A stretch of DNA of 64,000 nt, taken from the NCBI GenBank assembly GCA_023634235.1, contig JAMKCF010000004.1, forward strand, positions 23,816,527 to 23,880,526, written 5' to 3'. Shown here in pieces: positions 11,901 to 23,900 of the stretch; the stretch's first letter is position 1, and each line of letters starts with the position of its first letter. The notes under the pieces are model-generated. The model ran no database searches and had not been told where the DNA came from. It was given only the letters and a program-made list of their open reading frames with translations. The stretch comes from Pisaster brevispinus (Eukaryota; Echinodermata; Asteroidea; Forcipulatida; Asteriidae). Position numbers and translations under genes: made by a program.

Positions 11901-14900
11901 GTTGGAGTACAGCGGTTCGAACAACTCCATCGAGAAGATCACATGCCATGAAAAAATCACATTTAATATAACAATCTATGTGAGTATACCAAAATAAAAA
12001 AGGATAAATGTGCAACCCAAAGTCACTTCTAAGAATCTGTTATCAACCCAGAGTCACTTCTTATATAACAATGTATGTGAGTTTGCTCAAACAGGGATAC
12101 ATTTTCAACCCAAAGTTATCACCCCTGACAAATGGTTATTGTTCCAGCTTGGAAACAGCCACCATTTTAACCAAGGGAACAAGGGGAAGTATCTTTGTAA
12201 CTCATGTTACGGTGCAGCGATGACCCTTAGCAGTACCCCGCTGTCCAAAGCTTGTTAAAACACCTGAGGACCAGTCCAAATTCTCTCCAAGTGCTCCGCA
12301 TGGCTAGTTCAGTGTTGAAAAGCATCCCTATTTCAATATGAAATATATGGACTACTGAAAGAGCTGAGGGACTAGTAAAATGACAAGCTAAACTGGTCCT
12401 GCTGGATAGACACTGAAAAAAACTCCAGGCATACCGTAGAGCACTTGCACATTAATCCCAAGGTCGCAGGTTCAAATCCTCTTCCAGTCATTTTGTCTTT
12501 GTTCACCCCAAAATTGAATTAAAACTATAACTTATTACTTTTATTACGACTGATGGAAGCAACAATGACATTTCAAGTCACACTAGTCATTCAGAAATCT
12601 GGAATGTGTGGTCAATGCAATGCAAGTAACCACGGAATCGTCCAAGGCAAATAAAACCCCACAGTCTCACCGTATCTTACCGAGTCCAAGTCAAGCCGTG
12701 GTTCAGAAAACATCGGCTTAACTCTTCCCAGAGCTCGGGGGGGAACTAGTCCAGTGGGGATTTTGAAAATGAAAACGGGAAGGAAGTTCAGAAAGGTGAC
12801 TGTCCTATAATCCTGACCCCCTAGCTTCTTTTTTTATTGACCCTTTTGGCCGGGGAGTTGAGGAGACAGGACTGGGGTAAGTGATCTGGGCAGACTGGCA
12901 TTTATCAGTAATGTAAGGAACTATTTCATATTAGATTCATCTCTCTAGGGACGTTGCTCATCAGATGTTATCTTTTTAAGGGGGAATGTTCCTTGCCGGG
13001 ATTTAGTTTCCCTCCGTCCTGAGCACTTTATTTTTTTTTTCCCCTGTTATAAGTGATCAATATTTTGACAATCAGCATCTTTGGACATTTTTGCAATTCC
13101 ATCTTTCTTTACATACCTTGTAGACTTTGATCATGATGCGGCCATTTTGCTTCTCTGCCATTCATCCCAATGTAACCAAATGGAGGCTGGATAGGAAAAT
13201 GTAGTCTGGTCCCTCAAAAGGATATAAGAAGAACTGTCATTATCATTGTGTGAGCAGGAAACCCATCAAAGATGGCCACAAGATGGTCTATACCTCAAGA
13301 TGAAATTTTCCTCGATCCTCCGAAGAACATAAATTTGATGATCTTAAACCATTAATTTGGGTTTTACAGTTTTGCCATCATTACAAATGTGTTTTCAGAA
13401 TTGCAATGATGGTATTGCAATGTTAAGATTTTGTCTGTATTTTAAGTTTAAAAAACTGCCCAACAAATAATGATAATCAATCTTTAATATCCTGAATAAT
13501 TTCCTTTAACAAGTTGCATAATTAATTGATTGTCAACAGGTGTTGTCGGTTGGGCCTGTTACACCCCCAGACATCCGTTACGAATATAATGTACCCATCG
13601 CTGGCAATGTCGTGTACATATGGGACATGTACGGAGAATGGGCCCCCTGCAACAAAATATGCCGCGGTAAGTCAAGTAGGGTTTGCATAATTTCAAAACA
13701 CAAAATGTAAATTGTTTGCGTTGTCATAAACAGATCATGTCCAAAATCTCAAGGTCTTGGATTTTCTCAACACACCGGTGCACAGTTAGTTCTGTGCACA
13801 GTTGTGCCGCCATACACAACTCTTCTACTGGCTGGTCATCTTGCTGGAAAATGTTTAATACCAAGAAGGGGGATGGTGAATTGGTTAAAGCTATGCCTGT
13901 ATTAAGTTCTAATTGCGTGGTTAACTCAAGTTAAATTGACTGTGAAAAATAGTTTTGTCCTGAACTATTTTCAAGGCTTGATCATGAAATCGCTCCTACA
14001 GGTTGAATTCAATCAAGTTTCTTGATGTCATCTGAAACCATTAGCGATAATAAATTAAGAAGATTGAATGTTCACAACAACAAGTTTTTACATCTTCACA
14101 ATTTCGGTAACAACATTTTTTCTACAAAAGCCAATTCTGAAAGAACCTACTTTGTGACATAAGTTTCTCTCGCAGTCAATCAAGTTAGCTTGAAATCTGA
14201 CTGAAACCATCAGCTAGCAATGAAAAAACTTACAAATACAGATGTTGATAACAAAAAAAAACAAAAACAAAAAAAGCGTCACAGAAAATTATAGAGAAGA
14301 ACAGATTGCTGAAAGTCGCATTCAATTCATGGTTAGCAACTGTGGAATTCCCTCACTTTAGGAAGAAAAAAATAAAATCATTGCCATTGCGTGAGAAAAA
14401 GAAGTTTTTTTCTGCCTCTGTACTCATTAAAGTCGGTGTGATAAGGGGAAACTGCGATGCTCTTGTTATGACCTGTGGTCATCCGGGTCACACAAAAACA
14501 GGTTATGTGTGGTTTCTTTTTCCAGCCAAATACAAGGTGTGCCCACCGCTCGGGAAGATTTTATTCGGAAAGAGAGCTTACCGATCGAACCAAAAATGTA
14601 ATCAAAACACCTCGGTTTGTGATCCCCCCCCCCCCCCACAAATCCCCCCTTATGTTTCAGTTTGAATACGGCAAAGATTGAAAAAGGATTAAGAAATTAG
14701 TTTGACATCCTGTTTACAGGCAATTTATACATCTGTCTTTTTTCATAAAAAAAAAAATGGCAGGTTTTGAAGTGTTTGACCTTCGGGTGAGAGAGGTGAC
14801 AGATAATTTTGAAGACAAATTCTATGATGTCTTATGGAAGCATTTGTTGTTGGTTTTTCAATTCAAGGAGAAAGGACAGTGGTTATTTTGGGGGGTTGTG

Positions 14901-17900
14901 ATTTTTTTTTTTACGAATGAATATCGCCAAACACAAGGCAAGGAATGTTGAGCGTCAATGGACAAGCAGTCTAGGACACCGAAGACAAAGTTCTGCTGGT
15001 TAAGTCGTTGGGGTGTGGGTTCGAACCCTGGTCATGACACCTGTGTCCTCGAGCAAGATGCTTCTTAACTATAATTTGCTTCTCTTCACCCAGGGGTATA
15101 AAATGGGTACCTACAAGGGTAGAGGGTGATATGAAAATGGGTACCTACAAGGGTAGAGGGTGATATGAAAATGGGTACCTACAAGGGTAGAGGGTGATAT
15201 GAAAATGGGTACCTACAAGGGTAGAGGGTGATATGAAAATTGGTACCTACAAGGGTAGAGGGTGATATGAAAATGGGTACCTACAAGGGTAGAGGGTGAT
15301 ATGAAAATGGGTACCTACAAGGGTTGAGGGTGATATGAACAAGTTTTCAGAGCCCCATAACCAAAGGCACCCTGACCAACCATTTTTTAACGGATGATAG
15401 AAGCAAGTGTGTCGTTTTTTTTTCGTGCAGTTTAGGGAGTCGGCTGCCACAATGATAAACAGTGAGAAGATTGTTGTGGTTGACAGGTGCTGAGGAGTGA
15501 AAGCGTTTTCCGACAAAGAGCATTATTTTGAACTTGATTCTGTCAGAAACCGGAAGCCAATGAAGTTGTTGAAGGATCGGGGTGATGTGTTGGAATTTGC
15601 TAGTTCCAGTTATTAAGCGGGCTGCGTGGCTAAACGCAGCTGTTAGGAGAATGTTCGTTATTCAAATTGGAGGTTTTGTTTTTTTTACTAAGCAAAAACT
15701 ATTTTGATACTGCAAATGAAAGTGCCATTTTGGAAGCGTATAACAGTTCCTTTGTAGACAATTCTCACAATTTAGCAGTAAATGCATATTTGTAAATATA
15801 GGAGTATTTTGAGGCAGAAAATCTTCTCAGAGTGATAAATACATGCCATGATTCTCACAAAAATAGAAGTTCTGTGGACTGCTCCTGACTGTGTCAATTG
15901 ACGTCATTACTAATGTCCGATCTTGTCAATCACTTCATGATTGGTGACACAAATATTTGCCTATCCTTTCCATCTTACACTTGTTTGTTAAGTGTCATAT
16001 TACCCCTTCTATGTTTTTGGTTCCCCCCCCATCCCTGCAAACCACAGTTTGTGGTTGAGACAGCGTGTCATCACCGTTTGATTGTTGTTGCATGATGAAT
16101 TGCACACCCCCCCTTCATTGAGTTTTAACCACAGCGTCTGCATGAGCATCACCTGTCATGTTCCTTCAATATCTCTCTATATCGGTGCACCATTCTATTT
16201 ATGCGGTCTCTTTGAGATTGACATTCATTCAATTGCTGTTTTTTTCCTGTTCCATTTTTTCGTTGTTTAGCCTATTCACCCTGAAGTGACAACTGCAACA
16301 GCAATTCCACTTCTCTCCTTTGACTGAAACAGTCTCTCATTCTCCTTCACTTTCTGGATTGATTCACTTTGTTGTTTTTATCAGACCCGTTTGATTTTTC
16401 TCCCCGCGTTTGTTAACTTTGTTTGACACATGCCGGAAGCTAGTTTTGCACAATGTCTCTAACAAAATTTGTATCTAACGGAATGTTCATGTTGTCTTTC
16501 CCTGCAACATGGATGGATTAACGCTCATTAACTCCTTTCCGGTAAGTAAAAACCCCGTACCTCATGTTTTTTCCTCCCCTCTGTCAAACCTATTATGAAT
16601 CTGTGATGTCCAGGATTTCATCGTATCAGGTGCGGGGAAGTTAAGACAGGTTCACCTTCTTGAAAAGTTGCTTGAACCCATTGGTACATACCCTGGGCTC
16701 CATCTCACAAAGCACTAAGATTCATCTCAGGATGAGTTGTCAGTATTACCATAGTGATTTGTATTGTGTCATCACACTTTGCTTAGCAATTAAGATCAAT
16801 CTTAGCTCTTTGTGAAATTGAGCCCAGCCTAAAGAGCTAAGATTGACCTTGAGGTGTGAATCAATCTGATAATTGCTAAGCAAAGGGTAGAAGGTAAGGG
16901 TATCGAACCTCTAATATACCCCTACTGGCTTGGTATGCCACTAGTTTGAAAAAATTGCCTGGTATTAATGCGAAAGCTTATACTTTCTTTGACAACCATT
17001 AATGATGTACTACCTCTGAAAAGACAAACTTGCATGTGATTTTGGTTGTAGGTGAGAAGATCCGACCGCTTCGCTGTTTGAGACAGAAGGATCGTGTGGA
17101 GGTAGAGAGGAGCTATTGTCATAATGACAGACCCGAGCCGCTCTCAGCAAAATGCAACACTGGCTGTGAAGTGAGGTAAGCTACTGGTAAGGCTTGTGCT
17201 GGCACCGTGTACTTGAAAAACTCTCTTGTGAGCTGTGGAGTGGTGGCTCTGAAAAGAACTGGTGGTGGAACAACTTGACGTTTTGATCAGTATGCTCCGA
17301 TCATCTTCAGGAGGAAGCTTAACTCGGATGCTGCAGGCTGAGGGTTGGTCAATGCTGGGCAAAGGCAGAGAAAAAACCCTCTTTGGCTTACATCTACTTC
17401 ACGTTTTTTTTTTCTTGTTTTTTCTTCTTCAAAGATATCAATAAAGCAAAGCCAGTTAAATTTATTTGATGAGCAAATTTGTTTGTTACACTTCTTGGTT
17501 CTCCATTTGTTTCTTTACAGGTGGCAGGTTACAGCTGAGAATGACTGTTCAACAAGCTGTGGTACAGGACGACGTACCCGCCGTGTCCAATGCATAAAGA
17601 CTGTAGCTATGCGCCGCACCATCGTGGTGGCTGAAGCCCACTGCAGTGACCAGTCCAGGCCAGCTGAGGTTGTGGAGTGTCATTACGAATGCGAGATGGC
17701 ACACTGGGAGTACTCCTCTTGGTCTCAGGTGTGTATCTCTACTCAAACAAAATAATAGGAAACAAACAAACAAACAAACAAACACCCCAACCAACCAACC
17801 AACAATGAAAACAAATAGAGAGAAACAAAAGATTAAAAGTTATTGTAGTACAAAATTAATATTATGTGAAAAAGCGAGGATTCTCTGCTTGAGTCGATCA

Positions 17901-20900
17901 TGTATCATAGAAACAAAAACCCCAACAATAAAAATAAATAGAGCGAACAAAAAATTTTAAACGATGATTGTATAAAAATAAATACATGTGAAAAAACACT
18001 GACGCCCCCATCTCTCAAAACATTTTTACCAACATAAATAACCACCCCCCAAAAAAGTATTTTTTTCACTTTGATGTTCTTTATACCATGCAAGTTAAGA
18101 GTAAGTCTGTAAACATTCCTATATTTTTCAATCTTACCAGTGTTATGTGAATATTTAGGCAAATATTTGATGTGGTATACCTTTTTAGTGCTCGAGATCC
18201 TGCAACGGTGGAACCCGTCGACGTAGCGCATCCTGCAGGGATTCTAACGGTTACTACACACCGGACAATAACTGTGACCGGTCCTCTCGGCTGACTGTAG
18301 AGAGGTGTAACACAGAGGAGTGTCCGCAGTGGAAGGCAGAATCCTGGAGTGATGTGAGTAAAAGCTCTGAAAGGGTGTCCCAAAGCGCTCATTATTTTTT
18401 TTTTTTACAGATGTGTGGAGCTATGTTTAGAATTATTAAGACCCCTTTTACATATAAATCATGTAGCACCTTGTAACAGTGTACAAGGTGTTGTGGCGCA
18501 AACTGCCATGCCAGAATCACCGGGGCAAACCCCTTTTTCAATGATAAGTGCACAGGATTCTTTTATGTACATTACACAACACGCGGGACCGGCAGCTTTA
18601 CGTCCCATCCGAAGGATGAAGCAATAATGGTCAATGTTTATATTCAAGGACACAAGTGTCATGACCGGGACTCGAACCCACCCTTTGCAGATCAGAAACA
18701 CCAGAGCTTGAGTCTGGTGCGCTTGACCGCTCAGTCACGGCACTTCAGTAGAGTGATATAGACGTAGCTGAACTTTATGCCTCGTTATTCCACTTGCAGT
18801 CTTTCACTTGATTTTCACAAAGCTATCCTAAGAGAGGCAAGTCATCCATTAGTTTATACAAGTCGTCTTCTTCTTTTATTGAAAGGAAGTGTTTCAAAGT
18901 TGTTTTGTCAACTACAGGGCTTGATTTTGACACTGGACCGCCGGCCCGAGGCCAGTGATTTTAGCCTCGGGCCAGTAAACTCATGACCTCACAAGTCCAA
19001 TAATAGCCACTGTGTAATATCTTTAACAGAAAAAAAAACGAAAAAAAAAAACGTGTTCAAATGTTGACCTTGAGTTTGGTATTTAAAATAATACTAACCC
19101 ATAAATACAAATGAGAAAAATCTACAATTTACATGTGAAACTGTGCAGAAAGCTCTTTCTCATAAAGATTCTGGTCTTGTGAAATAAATCCTGGTCCGGT
19201 AAACATTTTATGCTACAAGCCCTGCGGTCTTACGAAATTTTATCCCAAAATTGAGCCCTGATACTAATTTTCACAGGGAAAAATACAAAGTACATTGATA
19301 AAAACAGAAACAAAACAACCCAAAAACATTTACACAGAAAAACAGTTAAAAGGGTAACACCCCTGAATGATTTCAAAAATATCTTTAAAATCAAAGCACT
19401 TCAATCAAGTGGATTAGTTCTCGTGCTAAATATACATAAATTCAGCTGATTTCATCTCATTCACCGATTTATCTTCATTGTACTGCATTTAAAATGAGAC
19501 AGTTGACTTCTTCTTGTGTGTGTTGAGCTGTCATCTAGCCTTCGAGAAAGACTCTGCTTGGGTCGAAACGTCAGGACACTAACTATTTTTTCGCACAATT
19601 GAATTAAAATGGATTGATGATTATACAGTGATCTTTTTCCGTTAATGTGAGTTTAACAATATCCGATTGTGGTTCAATTGTCCCATTAGAGACAGAACAT
19701 GACTCACGTGATGAACTCCTTTTCCAATTGTGTGAAATTTACCCCCAACAAAAGGAAGCCTGACCAAAAAGCCGTTATTAAAAAAAGATGGGTACGTTTT
19801 GCCACTGGGCTGCAAATGTGAGACAGATGTGATAGATACTTAGAGCATAAGTGAGAGGGTGCTTTGCTTTCCTTCAGTTAGAGGAAACGTTTCAAGTAAA
19901 AACATTGCTATAGAAGAGGGTTGCATCACTAGGGCAGACCATTGACCATTCTTTGACCAGGGTCAAATCTCATAGAGTTGCTTAAGCAGACAATTCTGCG
20001 TAAGAATTTTCTGATAAGTAAAAAAGAGAAGGATATCAGCCACAGATTGTGCATCTGACATGGTATTTCGGCTGGTAACCTTTTCTGGTATGCATAGTTT
20101 GGTTGTGCTTGGCTACTTTTTGTGCTTAAGCAGCTCTATGAAATTGGGCCCAGTGTCTTGATTGTTTTGTGTTCCTCTGGCAGTGTTCAGTGACCTGCGG
20201 GGACGGCAAAGTTCAAAGGTCAGTCAGATGTTACCGCGGCCCCCGGATGGTGGACTCGACTCAATGCGACCAGTCGAGCAAGCTGGAAGAGGCCATGCCT
20301 TGTCAAATGCAGGAGTGCGCTGTGTGGCACCAGGGAGAATGGGGACCGGTGAGAGACATTTACGACAAAGAAGTTTTCTTACTCACGATATGTTTTGGCC
20401 AAACCACCATGAAGTTTTGTATGAGAGCTGTTTAAACTTTTAATTGTTTTGATATTTTGAAACGTCATCAAACCTTTTGAAAAATAGCATTGTGTAGCTT
20501 ATCTGCGATTCTGTTTGGGTTTTCACCGACAGTGCTCAGCAACGTGTGGTCAAGGAACTATCCAACGATTGGTCAGCTGTCTCCGTGGCAACCAAAAGGT
20601 GGACGGTATCCAGTGTGGACTGAGTCTCATGCCAGAGACTACAAGGTCATGTGAGGTCACCGAATGCCCGTTTTGGCAACAGGGGGAGTGGGGCTCGGTA
20701 AGATTTTCGCTTGAGGGTATTTTAATTTGAGACTTTTGGCTGAGTAGGAAAACTTGATCAGCCATAAGAACATTTCCTGTGTGTCATATTGACCCAATAT
20801 TCACCAGTTTAAACCTCCTCCATGTTACTGTGCAGTATTCATTCGAGGCGGCAGCATGCCCTGCAGCGAGACGTGCACCATATCTTTACATGCACTATGT

Positions 20901-23900
20901 GTCCAAAAATTGGCAGACCATAGGCATACAGAAGCATTGGAGATGACAGTTCAAGGGGCTGTTTCTCGACTAACTTTGCTTTAAATGCTCGCTGTAATTG
21001 GGCCAAAATCTGTTGGGAGATTTTGTAATATTTGCTTCGATATCCCGGTATTCTGGAAAAGGTCTACTCATCTTTGATATTCAATAAGTAGTCCACTTGA
21101 AGCTTTTTATTCCATTTTTGTTTTCCTCTCTTGAACAGTGTTCGGTTTCTTGCGGCCAAGGTGAGAGGCAGCGATTAGTCAGCTGTTACCTTGGTAACTA
21201 CATCGTTGATTCTGACCAGTGCAACCAAGTCACCATGCCAGAGACAACAGAACCTTGTGACGCTGGAGCGTGTACATCATGGCGTACAGAAGACGCTGGA
21301 CCAGTAAGAGGACATTCTAATATGGACCCCCCCCCCCCCTCCTTCCTAATTTTGTCAATCATCCCCTAAAAGTAACAAATTGTCGATCTTTCTTTTTAAG
21401 TAGCTGATTTGAAACTGAGCTTGGTGCTAACTGTAACGAAACAGTAAACAAGTTTGCAGGGGATGTATTTTGACATGGACATTTTGCTAAATCTTTCCAG
21501 TGTTCGAAGACGTGTGGCCAGGGCGAAAGACAAAGGCTTGTTAGCTGTTACCAAGGCAGCCACAAAGTAGACGTCAGGCATTGTGATTTGGACCACAAGC
21601 CGAATGCGGTTGTGCCGTGTGTGTTGGACGAATGCGCTCGCTGGCAGCATGGAGACTGGGGGCAGGTAAATTGTTGATCGTCAGAGTGTGGGTTCAGGTT
21701 CCCGGTCTTGACACCTGTGTCCTTGAGCAAGACACTTAACCATTGATGCTTCATTCTTTCTGCACGGACATAAAAGCTGTAGGTCCTGCATGTTGTGTAA
21801 TGCACATAAAAGCACCCAGTCACTTTATCGCTATTAAGAGAAGGGGGTTTGTCCAGGTGCTTCTGGCATAGTTGGCTGCAGATTGCGCCGCAACACCTTG
21901 TAAACCCTTACAAGGTGCTATAGACCTTTACCATGCTGCCACCATCTTGGTCACGTTCCTGTATCCAATAACAGTAATGAATGCTGATATTCATTGCATA
22001 AAAACGGAACCAGACTATTTCTCCTTCCAGCCTCGGTTTGATTACATTGAGTTGAATGAGAGAAATTCAAGATGGCCGCACCATGACAAAGGTCTATAGA
22101 AATGGATCTTACAATTTAAACAGAGCTCTGTAAAATTAATGAGCACATTGAGATACCTGTGGGGCATAGATGAAGCTCTGTATAAAAACTCTGTATTATT
22201 TATATTATTAGAGAATCAGAGCTTCTTGAGTTTACATTGAGACGTTACAGCTCTTTTCAAAACCGCAACAACTCACCTGACATAATGTCTGTGGTGTTAC
22301 CACAAACCTGCTAAAATCAGGTTTACATTTCAGATGAAAGGAAAAAACGCTCTTGACAAAAATTCACATTGCTCGGGAAGAAATCTCTTAACAACTGATT
22401 GTACACTCTACCTCTGGTGCCATCTTTTTGCCTGCAGTGTTCAGTGACCTGCGGGGAAGGGAACCAACAGCGGCAGGTGAGCTGCCATCGTGGTAATGAG
22501 AACGTTCATGAGGGGGAGTGTGACGTGGCTCTGACGCCTGCTTCTACGAGGCCATGCCGGACGGCGGAATGCACCGTCTGGAAGCATAGCGACTGGGGAC
22601 CGGTAAGACTTAACCTCTACTTGTATAGAGGGATGAGTTGTTCATTTGTTGAGGGGTTATATCCTTAATACACTTTGATTCAATGTTGGGCAAGTCAAAG
22701 AAATGGGGCCGTTGCTGCATGTTGGGGCATTCAGAAAGCTTGACCCTCTGAACAGCAAATAAGATTGTCATTGATGGTCAGTGTTTTTTATTCTAATGTT
22801 CCTCAAGGGAACTTTTTCTTGGGCTTGCCCCTTTACATCAATTGAATTGTTTGTGTCAATTGCTATTAATTAAAGAAAAGAATTTGCATGACAATGGTTA
22901 TGCTATGTAGACTACTCTCAGATGATGTCGCTGTTTTATTGCTCGTCATGCTGGAGTACTTTCATGTTAAACACACCTGTTACTAGAACTGCACAAATAT
23001 GTGCTACAAAAAGCAATGCTAGTTTTTCTATTATTTTTCTTCTACTCGTTAGTGTTCTGGAAGTTGTGGCCAAGGTGAGAAGCAGAGATTCATTGGCTGC
23101 TACCAAGGCAACCGAGAGGTTGAAGGAAACCAGTGTGATCAGTCCAGGAAGCCGGATACCGTCATGCCATGTGAGATGGCAGAGTGTCCATTATGGCACC
23201 AGGGAGAGTGGAAACCGGTAAGAGGAACCTCAGAGATATTGAAGCCAGGGATAGTGTTACTTTTAGCGCAAAATATTTGAAAACAGTCTTTGAAAGGATT
23301 TACTGGTTAGTCACAAAGACGACTGAATCAAGCAACTTGTTTGTTTAATCTCTTAAATTGGAATTAGTGGATAAAAAGATCAATTTATTTTAAATTACTC
23401 ATTTTACTTTTGGGGGTGTTTAGACCAAGTGTTCTAGGGTGGTGGACTCAATTTCTGTAATTTACGGAATGTGGGTTAGAATCCTGGGCTGGTCAGTCCC
23501 GACACTTGTGTCCTTGAGCAAGACACTTTTTCATAATTGCTTCTCTCCACCCAGGAGTACAAATGGGTACAGGCGAGAGCTGGGGAGTGTAGCCGCAATG
23601 GACTGGCATCCTATCCAGGGGGAACAGAAATATTCTTAGTCATTTAATGCCGATAAAATCAGATATAATTATCGGCCATATTGGCTCAGGACAGACTTTC
23701 CCCTTTTTAACAAACTTTTCTTTACAAAGAGTTGCTAGGCCATTTAAGGAATACTTTTTGCCCTTAAAAAAAACCCCAGCAGCAATTTGTGTTCTTTTAA
23801 TAACTTGTCAACACATTGTTGTTTAGTGTTCTGCAAGCTGTGGTCAGGGGGAGAGGCATCGAGAAATTAGCTGTTACCAAGGCAACCATAACATTGACAT

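Larger units (their letters stand above)
11980..13539. other. Intron 7
   Basis: Begins with a local duplication: CAACCCA(A/G)AGTCACTTCT occurs at about 12013 and 12045, and ATAACAATCTATGTGAGT at the exon 7 end is echoed as ATAACAATGTATGTGAGT near 12065. It then carries a repeat copy (12254-12425) and a SINE head (12425-12500). Confidence 0.65.
13667..17051. other. Intron 8
   Basis: 3.4 kb. It holds a SINE with a tandemly expanded tail (15000-15340) and a foldback at 16693-16827. Runs of C occur at about 14626-14637 and 16023-16030. No coding exon was recognised. Confidence 0.65.
18354..20183. other. Intron 11
   Basis: Holds a nearly complete minus-strand SINE (18365-18745), a CGAAACGTC tag at 19541-19600 and a foldback (19966-20152) ending 31 bp before exon 12. 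A segment with GGGCTTGATTTTGACACTGG and GGCCAGT occurs at 18920-18980. Confidence 0.65.
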
